A stretch of 64,000 bases of DNA from Amorphochlora amoebiformis (lineage: Eukaryota > Cercozoa > Chlorarachniophyceae), in contig BAAHQB010000151.1 of the NCBI GenBank assembly GCA_054601695.1, forward strand, positions 408,537 through 472,536, given 5' to 3'. The translations under genes were made by a program, and so were the position numbers. Positions within the stretch are counted from its first letter, which is position 1; each line of letters opens with the position of its first letter. Below the pieces are notes generated by a model. The model did not search any database. It worked only from the letters and a program-made list of their open reading frames with translations, and was not told the DNA's origin. Positions 20,751 to 64,000 of this stretch are shown in pieces.

Positions 20751-21102
20751 AATATATATTAGAAGTGATATTAGCATATTCCTATGAGTAATACATGCAA
20801 GTAGCAGCATGTTAATGTAAGCATATTGGCATATTGGCATATTCCTATCACTAATACACACAAGAAGCACCATGTTAACATACGCATAATATGGGCAGAG
20901 TCTTATTAGTGATACTTGCAACCCGCAGCATGGAGAGGCCTATTCTTATTAATGATACATGCAAGTAGCACCACGTTGTTGTTGGTGAAGGTGACGCGAA
21001 AGGATTAGGTTTTGTTAGTGTGGTGAAGTGAAGTGTAGTGTTTATGTAGTGTGAGTTATTCGGGTGAGTTACCATGTTGAGTTATGACGGTCACGGCGAC
21101 GG

Positions 21103-38273
<17,171 letters not shown>

Positions 38274-38629
38274 TGAAGATTCGCCGATCGCACCTCACAC
38301 CCCCCTTTCACTACATCACACACGCGAAACACCCGAGACACGCGAGACACGCGAGACACGCGAGATAGCACGCCAGATCGAAGCATCACGCCAATCGACT
38401 TTCACGAGAAGTGGGTTGGGTTATATCACGGGTATGATTGAAGGGGCCCGTGGTGATATCGTGGTAATATCGCGTTTCCAGGGTTGTCACTTGTCAGAAG
38501 CACCCGACTTTGTTTTTAAATCTTTTCGGTGAGAAAAACAGACTGAAAAAGCAAATCGGCTCTCGGCAGCGGAAGTATCGCTCCCACTCATCCGAAACAC
38601 ACACGCCAGAAACCAATAGAATAACCACC
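38274..38629. promoter_or_regulatory. Shared divergent promoter region, PGK and TB2/DP1
   Basis: The 356 bp between two start codons on opposite strands must hold both promoters. It contains about five copies of gagacacgc (38325-38366) and no microsatellite. No TATA box is evident. Confidence 0.6.
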
Positions 38630-39379
38630 ATGTCCGACGCCGATTCCAAGCGTAATGAGACCCCCATCTTCCGATCCCAACCAATAAACCCAAAGGAGTC
38701 CATGCCCCCAAACCCCTTCGAAACTCGTTCTTTTCGTATGTGATATCTCAATGAGACGGAACTGATATCGACAACGTATCTCCGCATTCATGCCTCGTTT
38801 CTTTCGTTTTCCCGATCACACGGTTTTGCAGTGGATCGGATCGCATGTTTGTGGACTGGAATGAACGAGTTCTAACCACTTACTGATGATTTGTTATTCT
38901 CAGCCTCCCCCGTGCCCTCCGCTGCCAAGGAGCAGTTCGCTAACTTCATTGAAAAGCTCAACCGCCAATGCAAGGGCCTTCCATACATCCCCGTCATTGC
39001 TGAGAAGGCCAAGACCAAACCCGCGTACGTCGTGCTCGGCGGCGGTGGGTTCCTGTTCTTCATTTTCGTCTTGATGGTCGGATTGAACGCTCTCGTTGAG
39101 ATGGCCTGCTTCGCGTATCCGGCTTTCATGGCCATCAAATCGCTCAAGGAATCGTCGGGCTACGAAGTGTGGCTCACGTACTTCATGATTTTCTCGTCTT
39201 TCCACGTTATGGAAGCGCTGTATGGACATCCCGACCCGATGACCGACTCGACGACCTACATTCTGTTCAAGCTCGTAGTGCTCGTCCTCTGCTTTTTGCC
39301 GATGACCAACGGTGCAGAAAGGATTTACAAGATGGGAATCAAAAGGGTTATCGCTGCCGCAGACGCCAAAACCGACTAA
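38630..39379 (+). CDS. TB2/DP1/HVA22 (REEP5/Yop1-like) membrane-shaping protein, 2 exons
   Basis: Members of this family bend tubular ER membranes and bind atlastin-type GTPases. Exons 38630-38735 and 38904-39379 give 193 residues. The intron is 168 bp, GTATGT to TTCTCAG, with a split Pro codon. An acidic/proline N-terminus (1-45) precedes a hydrophobic hairpin at about 76-96 (AYVVLGGGGFLFFIFVLMVG) and the family core FAYPAFMAIKSLKES (105-119) ending in YEVWLTYFMIF. A second hydrophobic hairpin at about 124-168 leads to a basic tail. Start: first Met, in a CCACCATG context, with no better Met upstream. AATAAA at 39453 is a likely polyadenylation signal. The short, repeat-free intron contrasts with PGK next door. 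Confidence 0.93.
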
Positions 39380-39452
39380 TTCGGACAAGTCATGCACTAG
39401 ATGCAGCGACGACAACATACATCTACGAGTAGATATCCAAGAGACATATATC

Positions 39453-39458
39453 AATAAA
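39453..39458 (+). terminator. Polyadenylation signal AATAAA of the TB2/DP1 gene
   Basis: AATAAA 74 bp after the stop codon, immediately before a structured inverted-repeat region. Confidence 0.6.
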
Positions 39459-39460
39459 AG

Positions 39461-39539
39461 GATCTGAGTCTATACAACGAGTCTCTCAAGTTCAGATCTT
39501 GTAAGAAGATCTGAACACTTTCGAGCCTAGACTCAGATC
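39461..39539. promoter_or_regulatory. Nested inverted repeats just after the TB2/DP1 poly-A signal
   Basis: Outer arms gatctgagtcta (39461-39472) and tagactcagatc (39528-39539) enclose inner arms gttcagatct (39490-39499) and agatctgaac (39507-39516). Transcribed, this could fold into a stacked hairpin at the end of two converging genes. Confidence 0.65.
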
Positions 39540-39544
39540 GAGTT

Positions 39545-40178
39545 TGCATTTCTTAACTCCAGTTCGAGAGATGTGATGATCGATGTAACCAGCTAAAAGT
39601 TCTGTAAAATTAAAAAATGTTCTACATATACCTCAGAATTACTAGTAGAATGCATACTTCGGTAATCATTGAATTAGCCTAGTTCTAGAGTTAGCTAGCT
39701 GAGAGTCTAGAGAGTCAAATAGTAAGTACTAGAGTAGCGTAATGACCGGCACTCTGCTAATTATAAAGCTAGTAAAATTCGTCTAGTTCGATCGTAGTCA
39801 CACATAACCTAGATAGCATGCAGCTATTGACAGCCTATTCTCTAGATTCTAGTATTGTACGTGTGACGTGTCTAGCGGTAGCTCTGGAGCTCGACCAGTC
39901 ATCTATAGGTCATGCAAAGCCATATCTAGATATCTCTAGTATCTAGATATGTCTGTATACACATGTTGGTCTATACCGGTTATAGCGCCTAGTGTTCACA
40001 CTAACGCGTACTAGTGTCTATCTAAGATATGAGACCTAGCTAGGAGACGGCAGATATATATACATATATATCTAGATATATATATATATATAAAAACTAG
40101 ACATACATGTGTATATACACATATATATAAACGTTAAATATATACACATCTAGACATATATATATTATATATATATCT

Positions 40179-40218
<40 letters not shown>

Positions 40219-40246
40219 AGTATATATATAACTAGTATAATATACG

Positions 40247-40280
<34 letters not shown>

Positions 40281-40470
40281 CTAGATATATATATATATAT
40301 AGATAATTACAATTCCGTACCATTCTTCATGGGACCATGTCACCATGCCTGTTCGAGATAGTTTCATGCAAGAGCTAGCAAAATATAGTTCAATGACCTA
40401 GATGACTATCTACTATAAAACAAGAGATACATGAGATGAAGCCACGCCACGAGATGACGGCAGTGCTGGA
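39545..40470. other. AT-rich segment dense in CTAG/TCTAGA motifs, no gene
   Basis: Single-copy sequence in which ctag and ctagatat palindromes are very frequent, passing into (TA)n at 40060-40300. It lies between the TB2/DP1 3' end and the NHL gene 3' end. Confidence 0.5.
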
Positions 40471-40482
40471 TGAGGTACTTAC

Positions 40483-52958
<12,476 letters not shown>

Positions 52959-53188
52959 CCATCAAATACATGCACCTCTTTCGGATCTAGCCAAGGACGC
53001 CGCCAAGGAGCTTGCGGAGCTAGGAGGAACGCCGGGCTATCGGGACCCACAGCCAGATTCTCAAGAAATCAAATCCCGGACAGTACCGGCATTCCCACTC
53101 TGGGTTCCGTGTCGACTTGGTGCATGGATTCCGAGACCCATATGGGCACATGGTTCCGAGACCCATATGGGCGCCGCGCGGGTCATCT
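52959..53188. promoter_or_regulatory. Shared divergent promoter region, NHL gene and ferroportin
   Basis: 230 bp between opposite start codons. It contains an exact duplication of ttccgagacccatatgggc (53129-53147 and 53154-53172). No TATA box is seen. The NHL start at 52958 is itself provisional. Confidence 0.5.
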
Positions 53189-57765
<4,577 letters not shown>

Positions 57766-58035
57766 AAAGAAACCGTTTTATGGATCCAGACATGGACGAT
57801 GAAGTGGAAAGTATATAGCATCAGTGCAGATCTGTATATACCAATATAGACTATATAGATTGATCAGACTTTAGATCGAGCCAAACGATCATCCGATGAA
57901 TCGTGTATCTGGTACACCATGTATAATAGAGATGATTCTTGTAGTCTAGTTGTAGATAACTAGATCTTAGATCCGAGATCAATTGCTACAAAGATCAGGC
58001 TGTATGTGTACACGCCAGACATGTAAGCCTAAAAT

Positions 58036-58284
58036 AGGGTTAGGGTTAGGGTTAGGATTAGGGAACGCCAATAAAGGGTTAGGGTACGGTTTGTGGGTTA
58101 GGGTTAGGGTTATTAGGGTTAGGGTTAGGGTTAGGATTAGGGTTAGGGTGTCGAGTGGGTGTGTCGGGATAAGGGTTAGGGTGTCGGGTTAGGGTGTCGG
58201 GTTAGGGTGTCGGGTTAGGGTCTCGGGTTAGGGTTAGGGTGTCGGGTTAGGGTTAGGGTGTCGGGTTAGGGTTAGGGTGTCGGG
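58036..58284. repeat. Degenerate telomere repeats (TTAGGG with GTCGGG variants)
   Basis: TTAGGG units mixed with GGGTGTCGGG and GGATTAGGG, becoming purer rightward. Variant repeats on the inner side of a perfect array are typical of natural chromosome ends. Confidence 0.9.
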
Positions 58285-58790
58285 TTAGGGTTAGGGTTAG
58301 GGTTAGGGTTAGGGTTAGGGTTAGGGTTAGGGTTAGGGTTAGGGTTAGGGTTAGGGTTAGGGTTAGGGTTAGGGTTAGGGTTAGGGTTAGGGTTAGGGTT
58401 AGGGTTAGGGTTAGGGTTAGGGTTAGGGTTAGGGTTAGGGTTAGGGTTAGGGTTAGGGTTAGGGTTAGGGTTAGGGTTAGGGTTAGGGTTAGGGTTAGGG
58501 TTAGGGTTAGGGTTAGGGTTAGGGTTAGGGTTAGGGTTAGGGTTAGGGTTAGGGTTAGGGTTAGGGTTAGGGTTAGGGTTAGGGTTAGGGTTAGGGTTAG
58601 GGTTAGGGTTAGGGTTAGGGTTAGGGTTAGGGTTAGGGTTAGGGTTAGGGTTAGGGTTAGGGTTAGGGTTAGGGTTAGGGTTAGGGTTAGGGTTAGGGTT
58701 AGGGTTAGGGTTAGGGTTAGGGTTAGGGTTAGGGTTAGGGTTAGGGTTAGGGTTAGGGTTAGGGTTAGGGTTAGGGTTAGGGTTAGGGTT
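58285..58790. repeat. Perfect (TTAGGG)n array, about 84 copies
   Basis: Uninterrupted TTAGGG with the G-rich strand running 5' to 3' rightward, the orientation of a right-hand chromosome end. It is now interstitial: retroelement sequence begins at 58791 directly after GGGTT. Confidence 0.97.
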
Positions 58791-59609
58791 GAATAGTAAA
58801 AGTACAAAGTACTAGTGTCCCTGTCTCGAATAGTACAGATGTATCAAGTGTGTCTGAGGATTTAGCAAAGGGTAGCCGTGATATACGCAACGTTTCGCCT
58901 CTCTCGGAGGCTTCGTCAGGCGTGAGGCTGCAAGCGCTGAATTCTAGTATCTACCGACAAACTATTTTCTTCGAATTGGGTGTGGATTTGAAGTTTTGAA
59001 GTTTTTATAAAATCATCTAAACTACTCCAGCCGAGAAATTAATCTATTACGAAGAATAACGAAGGCGCTTCCGAAGAATAAAAAGTCGGGGCCGGGTCGT
59101 TATGAGTTCTGTGGTGGAAATGAGATACGACAGCAGGGGTTGAACATACCATGAACTCGGATTTATGGTTGCATTGACATCATACAGGTGAATATGGTTG
59201 GCTCAGGGTATTATAATGGGAACTGCATGACACCCAGGTCGCTACTAATGGCTCACGACAAGGGTGTAGGGATATAGGAACAATGGGCCCATCAAGGATC
59301 GTGACTGTGATCCTCCATCATTCAAACATCACTCTTACGTTTCCATTTATACAATGAGTTACATATATTCGGTGCAGATGCAATACAACGGCAAAACGAG
59401 TGGCAGGTACAAACAACACAAGTTGCAGATCCCTCTAAAGCTAAATGTTTGACACAGAAAGTACCAGTTCAGTTGTACTAGAGTGAACCAGTGGTACATG
59501 CATAGATATGTTGGATGCATGTATGATTAAGTTGTATTCTTGAATTATTGTTGACATGAAAAATAAATATTGGTATAACCTTTGGGTACATGTAAGTTTA
59601 TATACATGG

Positions 59610-59680
<71 letters not shown>

Positions 59681-59704
59681 TAAAAATAATATATATATAT
59701 ATAT

Positions 59705-59789
<85 letters not shown>

Positions 59790-59894
59790 TATTAGTACAT
59801 GTAAATACATAGAGTGCAGAACGTAAAAAATAATAGTATGTAGTGATGACATTGTAAAATAACAATGGGGGCAGAAATAACTTAGAGTTAGGGT
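58781..59894 (-). repeat. Pseudo-LTR, downstream copy
   Basis: About 1.1 kb, matching 62844-64000 at an offset of 4063 up to the microsatellite. It begins right after the reverse transcriptase gene and runs into the telomere array. The (TA)n at 59612-59785 differs in length and pattern from the other copy. Confidence 0.93.
58874..58929 (-). ncRNA. Hammerhead ribozyme (type I) in the downstream pLTR
   Basis: The minus strand has the catalytic core CTGACGA, a 5-bp stem II (GCCTC/GAGGC, loop CGAGA, one extra A before it) and GAAA, then a minimal self-complementary stem III ACGT, U at position 17, and stem I ACGC/GCGT extended by AGCC/GGCT across an internal loop. Predicted cleavage is between 58889 and 58888. 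Short-stem-III hammerheads are known from Penelope-like elements and act in processing of their tandem transcripts. Confidence 0.85.
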
Positions 59895-59933
59895 TAAGCC
59901 CCAGCTAACTTCGAATTAATCTAAGGTTAGCTA

Positions 59934-61712
59934 TCACTGTGGTAATAATTTACGTAACGAAGAAAATAAAGGTTTTGCTCTCTTGTAAGCTACTAAAGGG
60001 AGCTTTGCATTATTGTAGTTTCTTAGTCCCTGTGTTACTGGCCACCATCCTGTTTTAATACCTCTAGGTAGTTTCAACGAGGATGTTCTTGGGTTGTTTG
60101 GTACCACAAGTACGGGTTGGTGGCAAGGTTCGGAATTTTCTCTCTGTTTATTTTTACTCTCGGTGAGATATGTGTTTCTAGAGCTGTATTTAGCTTTGGA
60201 TAAAGCATCAGAAATAAATTTAGCCGGATAACCTCTCTTAAGTAAACGTTTTTTTAATAAGTAAAGTGAATCTACATAAGAAGAAAACGTGGAAGAATTA
60301 CGAATGTATCTGAGGTTTTCTGTGTGTATCCAAGAAATCATGCTAGCTCTGGTGTGGAAAGAGAAGAAAGGGACATAACTATATGTATTGAAAGGTTTTT
60401 GATAGAGATTTATATCTAGAGAATTAGAGGATAGAAATCCAGGACCTTTAAATATGGTAAGATCGAGGAAGTTTTGTTTGCTGTTGATCGAGAAAGTGAT
60501 CTTGATGTTGGAGTGTAGTTGATTGAACTCGGTCCAGAACTGGGTACCTGACTCCTTATTATCAAATATAGCGAACATATCATCTATTAGACGCCTAAAC
60601 AGCAATAGTTTGCCCTCATTGATGTAATCTCGTACTATCTTTTGTTCTAAAGAGAACATGAAGATATTGGCGAAAATTACTGCACAAGGGGTCCCTATTG
60701 CTGTACCTATGGTTTGTATGTAATATTTATTATTAAACACATAGAAATTATTATTCATGACAAGTGTGAGCATGTCTATGATGTAATCACAATGTGTCTG
60801 GTCTTCCATTTTATCTCTTAGAAATGCATTAAGAGCATAAATACCCTCATCGATAGGAATAGAGGGGTACATAGCTACGATATCTGCGGTCCCTAGGACA
60901 CAACTATGTGGATATTTGGTCTCATGTAGTGTTCGTACCAAGCTACGAGAATCTTTAAGATTGTAAGGAGCATTGCGTAGGTATATAGGAAGTACCTCTG
61001 AATCTATATATCGGCTTACTGCTTCCGTTAAGGTTTGGATGCAGGGCGCAATCATACGAGGCGGAGGTAGGGTACCAGATTTAAGATCTTGAGACGAAAG
61101 TTTGTGTACTTTCCCTAGCACGTATGGGCTAACCGGCTTAGCTTTGCGTAATGGGTTCGTCATCAATATATATTTTATTATATTTGGTGGTTTCATGTCA
61201 GGTTTATAAAAGTAATCATAGGTTTTTGTTTTCATTTCTCGGAAACATAATGCAAGCGCACGTTTATATTGGTTATGAGTGGTGGGAGTAAAAGAAGCAG
61301 TGTTCAGTTTTGACTCTACCATACGAATATAATCGTCTCTGTTAAATATACACATACCCAGGTTTTTATCAGCTAGTGTGATAGCAAGCTGTTTGTCCTT
61401 TATTTCTCGGATGAGGTTCCCTTGGAATTTTGAGAACAACTTCGTCATAGTAGGATACTTGGGCAGGGGTGCAAAGCGGTGTGCTTCAACGTGTTTTCTG
61501 AGGCTAGATATATAGTTTTCGAGAATTTCCCCCCCAGGGGGGGGTTGGAAAGCAGGGTTGGGGAAATATAGTTTAGGCCGGTGAGAATCCGGTGTAAACA
61601 TCTTCATCAACCTTAATTGGCGTATGTATTTATTTATATATATATATATATTATCAAAAGACATAGGTCTAGGATAAGGTATATATTTATGACCAAGGGC
61701 TAAAACTGCCAA
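59934..61712 (-). CDS. Penelope-like reverse transcriptase, no GIY-YIG domain
   Basis: Copies element RNA onto a DNA 3' end. Counting from 61712 (592 residues): ADKNLGMCIFNRDDY (114-128), GKVHK (200-204), the palm aspartate D277 in ADIVAMYPSIP, IGTAIGTPCAVIFANIFM (335-352), catalytic LIDD (375-378; Leu replaces the usual Tyr of YxDD), FLDLTIFKG (415-423) and the thumb motif LPLVAYKRAKPL (571-582). It ends ten residues later, where GIY-YIG would follow in endonuclease-bearing relatives. The frame has no ATG before the conserved ALGHKYIPYP motif (5-14) and is open back to the ORF1 stop, so 61712 is not a true start. Either splicing to ORF1 (intron 61825-61757) or stop bypass supplies the N-terminus. 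Confidence 0.95.
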   Translation of the reverse strand: MAVLALGHKYIPYPRPMSFDNIYIYINKYIRQLRLMKMFTPDSHRPKLYFPNPAFQPPPGGEILENYISSLRKHVEAHRFAPLPKYPTMTKLFSKFQGNLIREIKDKQLAITLADKNLGMCIFNRDDYIRMVESKLNTASFTPTTHNQYKRALALCFREMKTKTYDYFYKPDMKPPNIIKYILMTNPLRKAKPVSPYVLGKVHKLSSQDLKSGTLPPPRMIAPCIQTLTEAVSRYIDSEVLPIYLRNAPYNLKDSRSLVRTLHETKYPHSCVLGTADIVAMYPSIPIDEGIYALNAFLRDKMEDQTHCDYIIDMLTLVMNNNFYVFNNKYYIQTIGTAIGTPCAVIFANIFMFSLEQKIVRDYINEGKLLLFRRLIDDMFAIFDNKESGTQFWTEFNQLHSNIKITFSINSKQNFLDLTIFKGPGFLSSNSLDINLYQKPFNTYSYVPFFSFHTRASMISWIHTENLRYIRNSSTFSSYVDSLYLLKKRLLKRGYPAKFISDALSKAKYSSRNTYLTESKNKQRENSEPCHQPVLVVPNNPRTSSLKLPRGIKTGWWPVTQGLRNYNNAKLPLVAYKRAKPLFSSLRKLLPQ

Positions 61713-61756
61713 TGATCGAGCACTAATATATTTATGAGAAAAGTTAAATATATTAT

Positions 61757-61825
61757 CTGGTTTAAGCAGGCAGGCAAGTTGAGAAAAAGTGAAGGATAAG
61801 AGCCAAGAGAGCCCAGGTCACTTAC
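61757..61825 (-). other. Candidate 69-nt in-frame intron joining ORF1 to the reverse transcriptase
   Basis: The minus strand reads C|GTAAGTGACC ... pyrimidine-rich ... TTAAACCAG|ATAATA. Removing 69 nt deletes the only stop codon, keeps phase (split codon CAT), and gives one frame from 62825 to 59934 of about 940 residues. Introns of 44-71 nt also appear in the host genes here. Confidence 0.65.
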
Positions 61826-62825
61826 GACGCTGGTTCTGCTTTTTTCGTTTCCTATGGTTCTTTTTCTGTTTCAGTGGCTTATGTCTTAGCTTTTTGCCTT
61901 GTCGACCCTTACTTACCGCATTTTTTGTGGCTTTGGGGGTAGATTTTGGCTTACGCTTTGACTTGCGAGGCTTATTAGGGCGAGATTTTTTGTCACCTTT
62001 GGCCAGGATGCCTGCTTGTTTCAGTTGAGTCTTGAGGAACGTGATTTGTGACTGGAGGCCTTTGAGCTTCTCATCAGTATATTCTTTGATGGGAGGCTCC
62101 GGGTTGACGACCATTTGAGCCTTTTTCTCCATGATGGCTTCTTGTCGTTTCCGTTCTTTTTCAGCTGAGATCGCGGCTCGGATCGCTGTCTGAGACTCAA
62201 ATTGTGCAATATATACTTGCAATTTGTGTTTCATATATGCATCTATATCGGGAATAATATGTTCATTCACGTGTGCATACAAACGTTTCATGGTATTCAG
62301 TTCTGTTTCAATAAAATTTGTTTTATCAATATGGAGCATATGCAAGTGTTGTTGTCTACCCAGTATTATTTGTTCAAGCAGTCTTTGTTCCATCTCTCGG
62401 CCCAGGTTTTTTAGGGAGTCGTTATTTACCGGATGTTTGATCTCATATGAGTCTGCCGGGCTATCTAGAGTCTTGGGCAGGGAAGGGACATAGGCATAAC
62501 GCATGGAGGGGGGAACAGTTTTATTCTCTTGGTGTTTAATAAGCTTGCTGAGGGCTTTGTTAGCTTGTTTCATTTTGGTTGTGAGAACCTTGTACCGTTG
62601 TTGAACAGTTTTGAATGTAGACATGAGGGGGGCAATGAATGCGTGTGGATCATTGTGGAATTCAATGCGGATTTGTGGGAGAATGGGAGTCACTGGGCGC
62701 ATGGGTTGATTTCTCACCGTAGGTATCTTCTCATCTCGGGCACCAGGGGGGTATTCACGGGTGCGAGTACGTTTGTGTTTACGTGTGATGGAAGAGGGGT
62801 GTTTAGGGGGTGGGTCAATTTCCAT
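61818..62825 (-). CDS. Penelope-like element ORF1 (basic, coiled-coil-like protein)
   Basis: 335 residues from the Met at 62825. An earlier in-frame Met at 62870 lies inside the pLTR and would translate the telomere-like junction, so it is less likely. A Pro/Arg-rich start is followed by helical segments, one with regular hydrophobic spacing (EKLKGLQSQITFLKTQLKQA), and a Lys/Arg-rich tail of about 60 residues that probably binds nucleic acid. I recognise no named domain. The frame ends at TGA (61820-61818), but the reverse transcriptase frame continues in the same phase. The TGA overlaps a GTAAGT donor-like site, so the normal product may be a spliced fusion. Confidence 0.8.
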   Translation of the reverse strand: MEIDPPPKHPSSITRKHKRTRTREYPPGARDEKIPTVRNQPMRPVTPILPQIRIEFHNDPHAFIAPLMSTFKTVQQRYKVLTTKMKQANKALSKLIKHQENKTVPPSMRYAYVPSLPKTLDSPADSYEIKHPVNNDSLKNLGREMEQRLLEQIILGRQQHLHMLHIDKTNFIETELNTMKRLYAHVNEHIIPDIDAYMKHKLQVYIAQFESQTAIRAAISAEKERKRQEAIMEKKAQMVVNPEPPIKEYTDEKLKGLQSQITFLKTQLKQAGILAKGDKKSRPNKPRKSKRKPKSTPKATKNAVSKGRQGKKLRHKPLKQKKNHRKRKKQNQRRK

Positions 62826-62843
62826 GCTTACTTTGTGTAAAAA

Positions 62844-64000
<1,157 letters not shown>

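Larger units (their letters stand above)
18236..21102. other. Intergenic region between convergent aldolase and PGK genes
   Basis: Unique sequence to 19090, then (TA)n (19110-19490), a 12-bp CGTCTCCGCCNN minisatellite (about 19590-19680), (TA)n, and a ~40-bp tandem repeat (20030-20560, resuming at 20770-20960). No gene is recognised. Confidence 0.6.

Overview
The window is nuclear DNA of a eukaryote, most likely an alga or other protist. The evidence is spliceosomal introns, (TTAGGG)n telomere repeats, a Penelope-like retroelement, a mitochondrial ribosomal protein, and an aldolase with an N-terminal leader like a plastid or ER-targeting signal. The lineage cannot be fixed from sequence alone. 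Most of the 64 kb is (TA)n, (GA)n, (CA)n and longer tandem repeats. These produce many long but meaningless open frames. The genes become visible only when short exons are joined across repeat-filled introns, and I checked splice phase by hand for each junction reported.

Layout. 1-9.2 kb: degenerate telomere-like DNA, AT microsatellites, one doubtful coding patch (2.1-3.2 kb) and an ~820-bp polypurine tract running into a polypyrimidine tract (4.67-5.69 kb). 9.5-11.7 kb (+): mitochondrial ribosomal protein mL54 in four exons. 16.9-18.2 kb (+): intronless class I fructose-bisphosphate aldolase. 21.1-38.3 kb (-): phosphoglycerate kinase split into 22 small exons over 17 kb. 38.6-39.4 kb (+): TB2/DP1/HVA22 (REEP/Yop1) membrane protein in two exons. 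40.5-53.0 kb (-): an NHL-repeat protein in about 19 exons. 53.2-57.8 kb (+): ferroportin in 15 exons. 58.0-58.8 kb: an interstitial telomere array, degenerate then perfect. 58.8-64.0 kb (-): an endonuclease-deficient Penelope-like element with ~1.1-kb pseudo-LTRs, a hammerhead ribozyme in each, and a reverse transcriptase reading towards the telomere array.

PGK/TB2-DP1 and NHL/ferroportin are head-to-head pairs with 356 and 230 bp between start codons. Aldolase and PGK are two enzymes of the same pathway and converge on each other.

The two most unusual signals are these. First, the tandem arrays inside introns often start from the neighbouring exon edge: copies of the exon end plus its donor or acceptor, or of a whole exon, are repeated and decay into the intron, in mL54, PGK and the NHL gene. 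Second, the telomere-attached Penelope element combines a hammerhead ribozyme, pLTRs that begin and end in telomere sequence, and a candidate 69-nt in-frame intron that removes the only stop between ORF1 and the reverse transcriptase.
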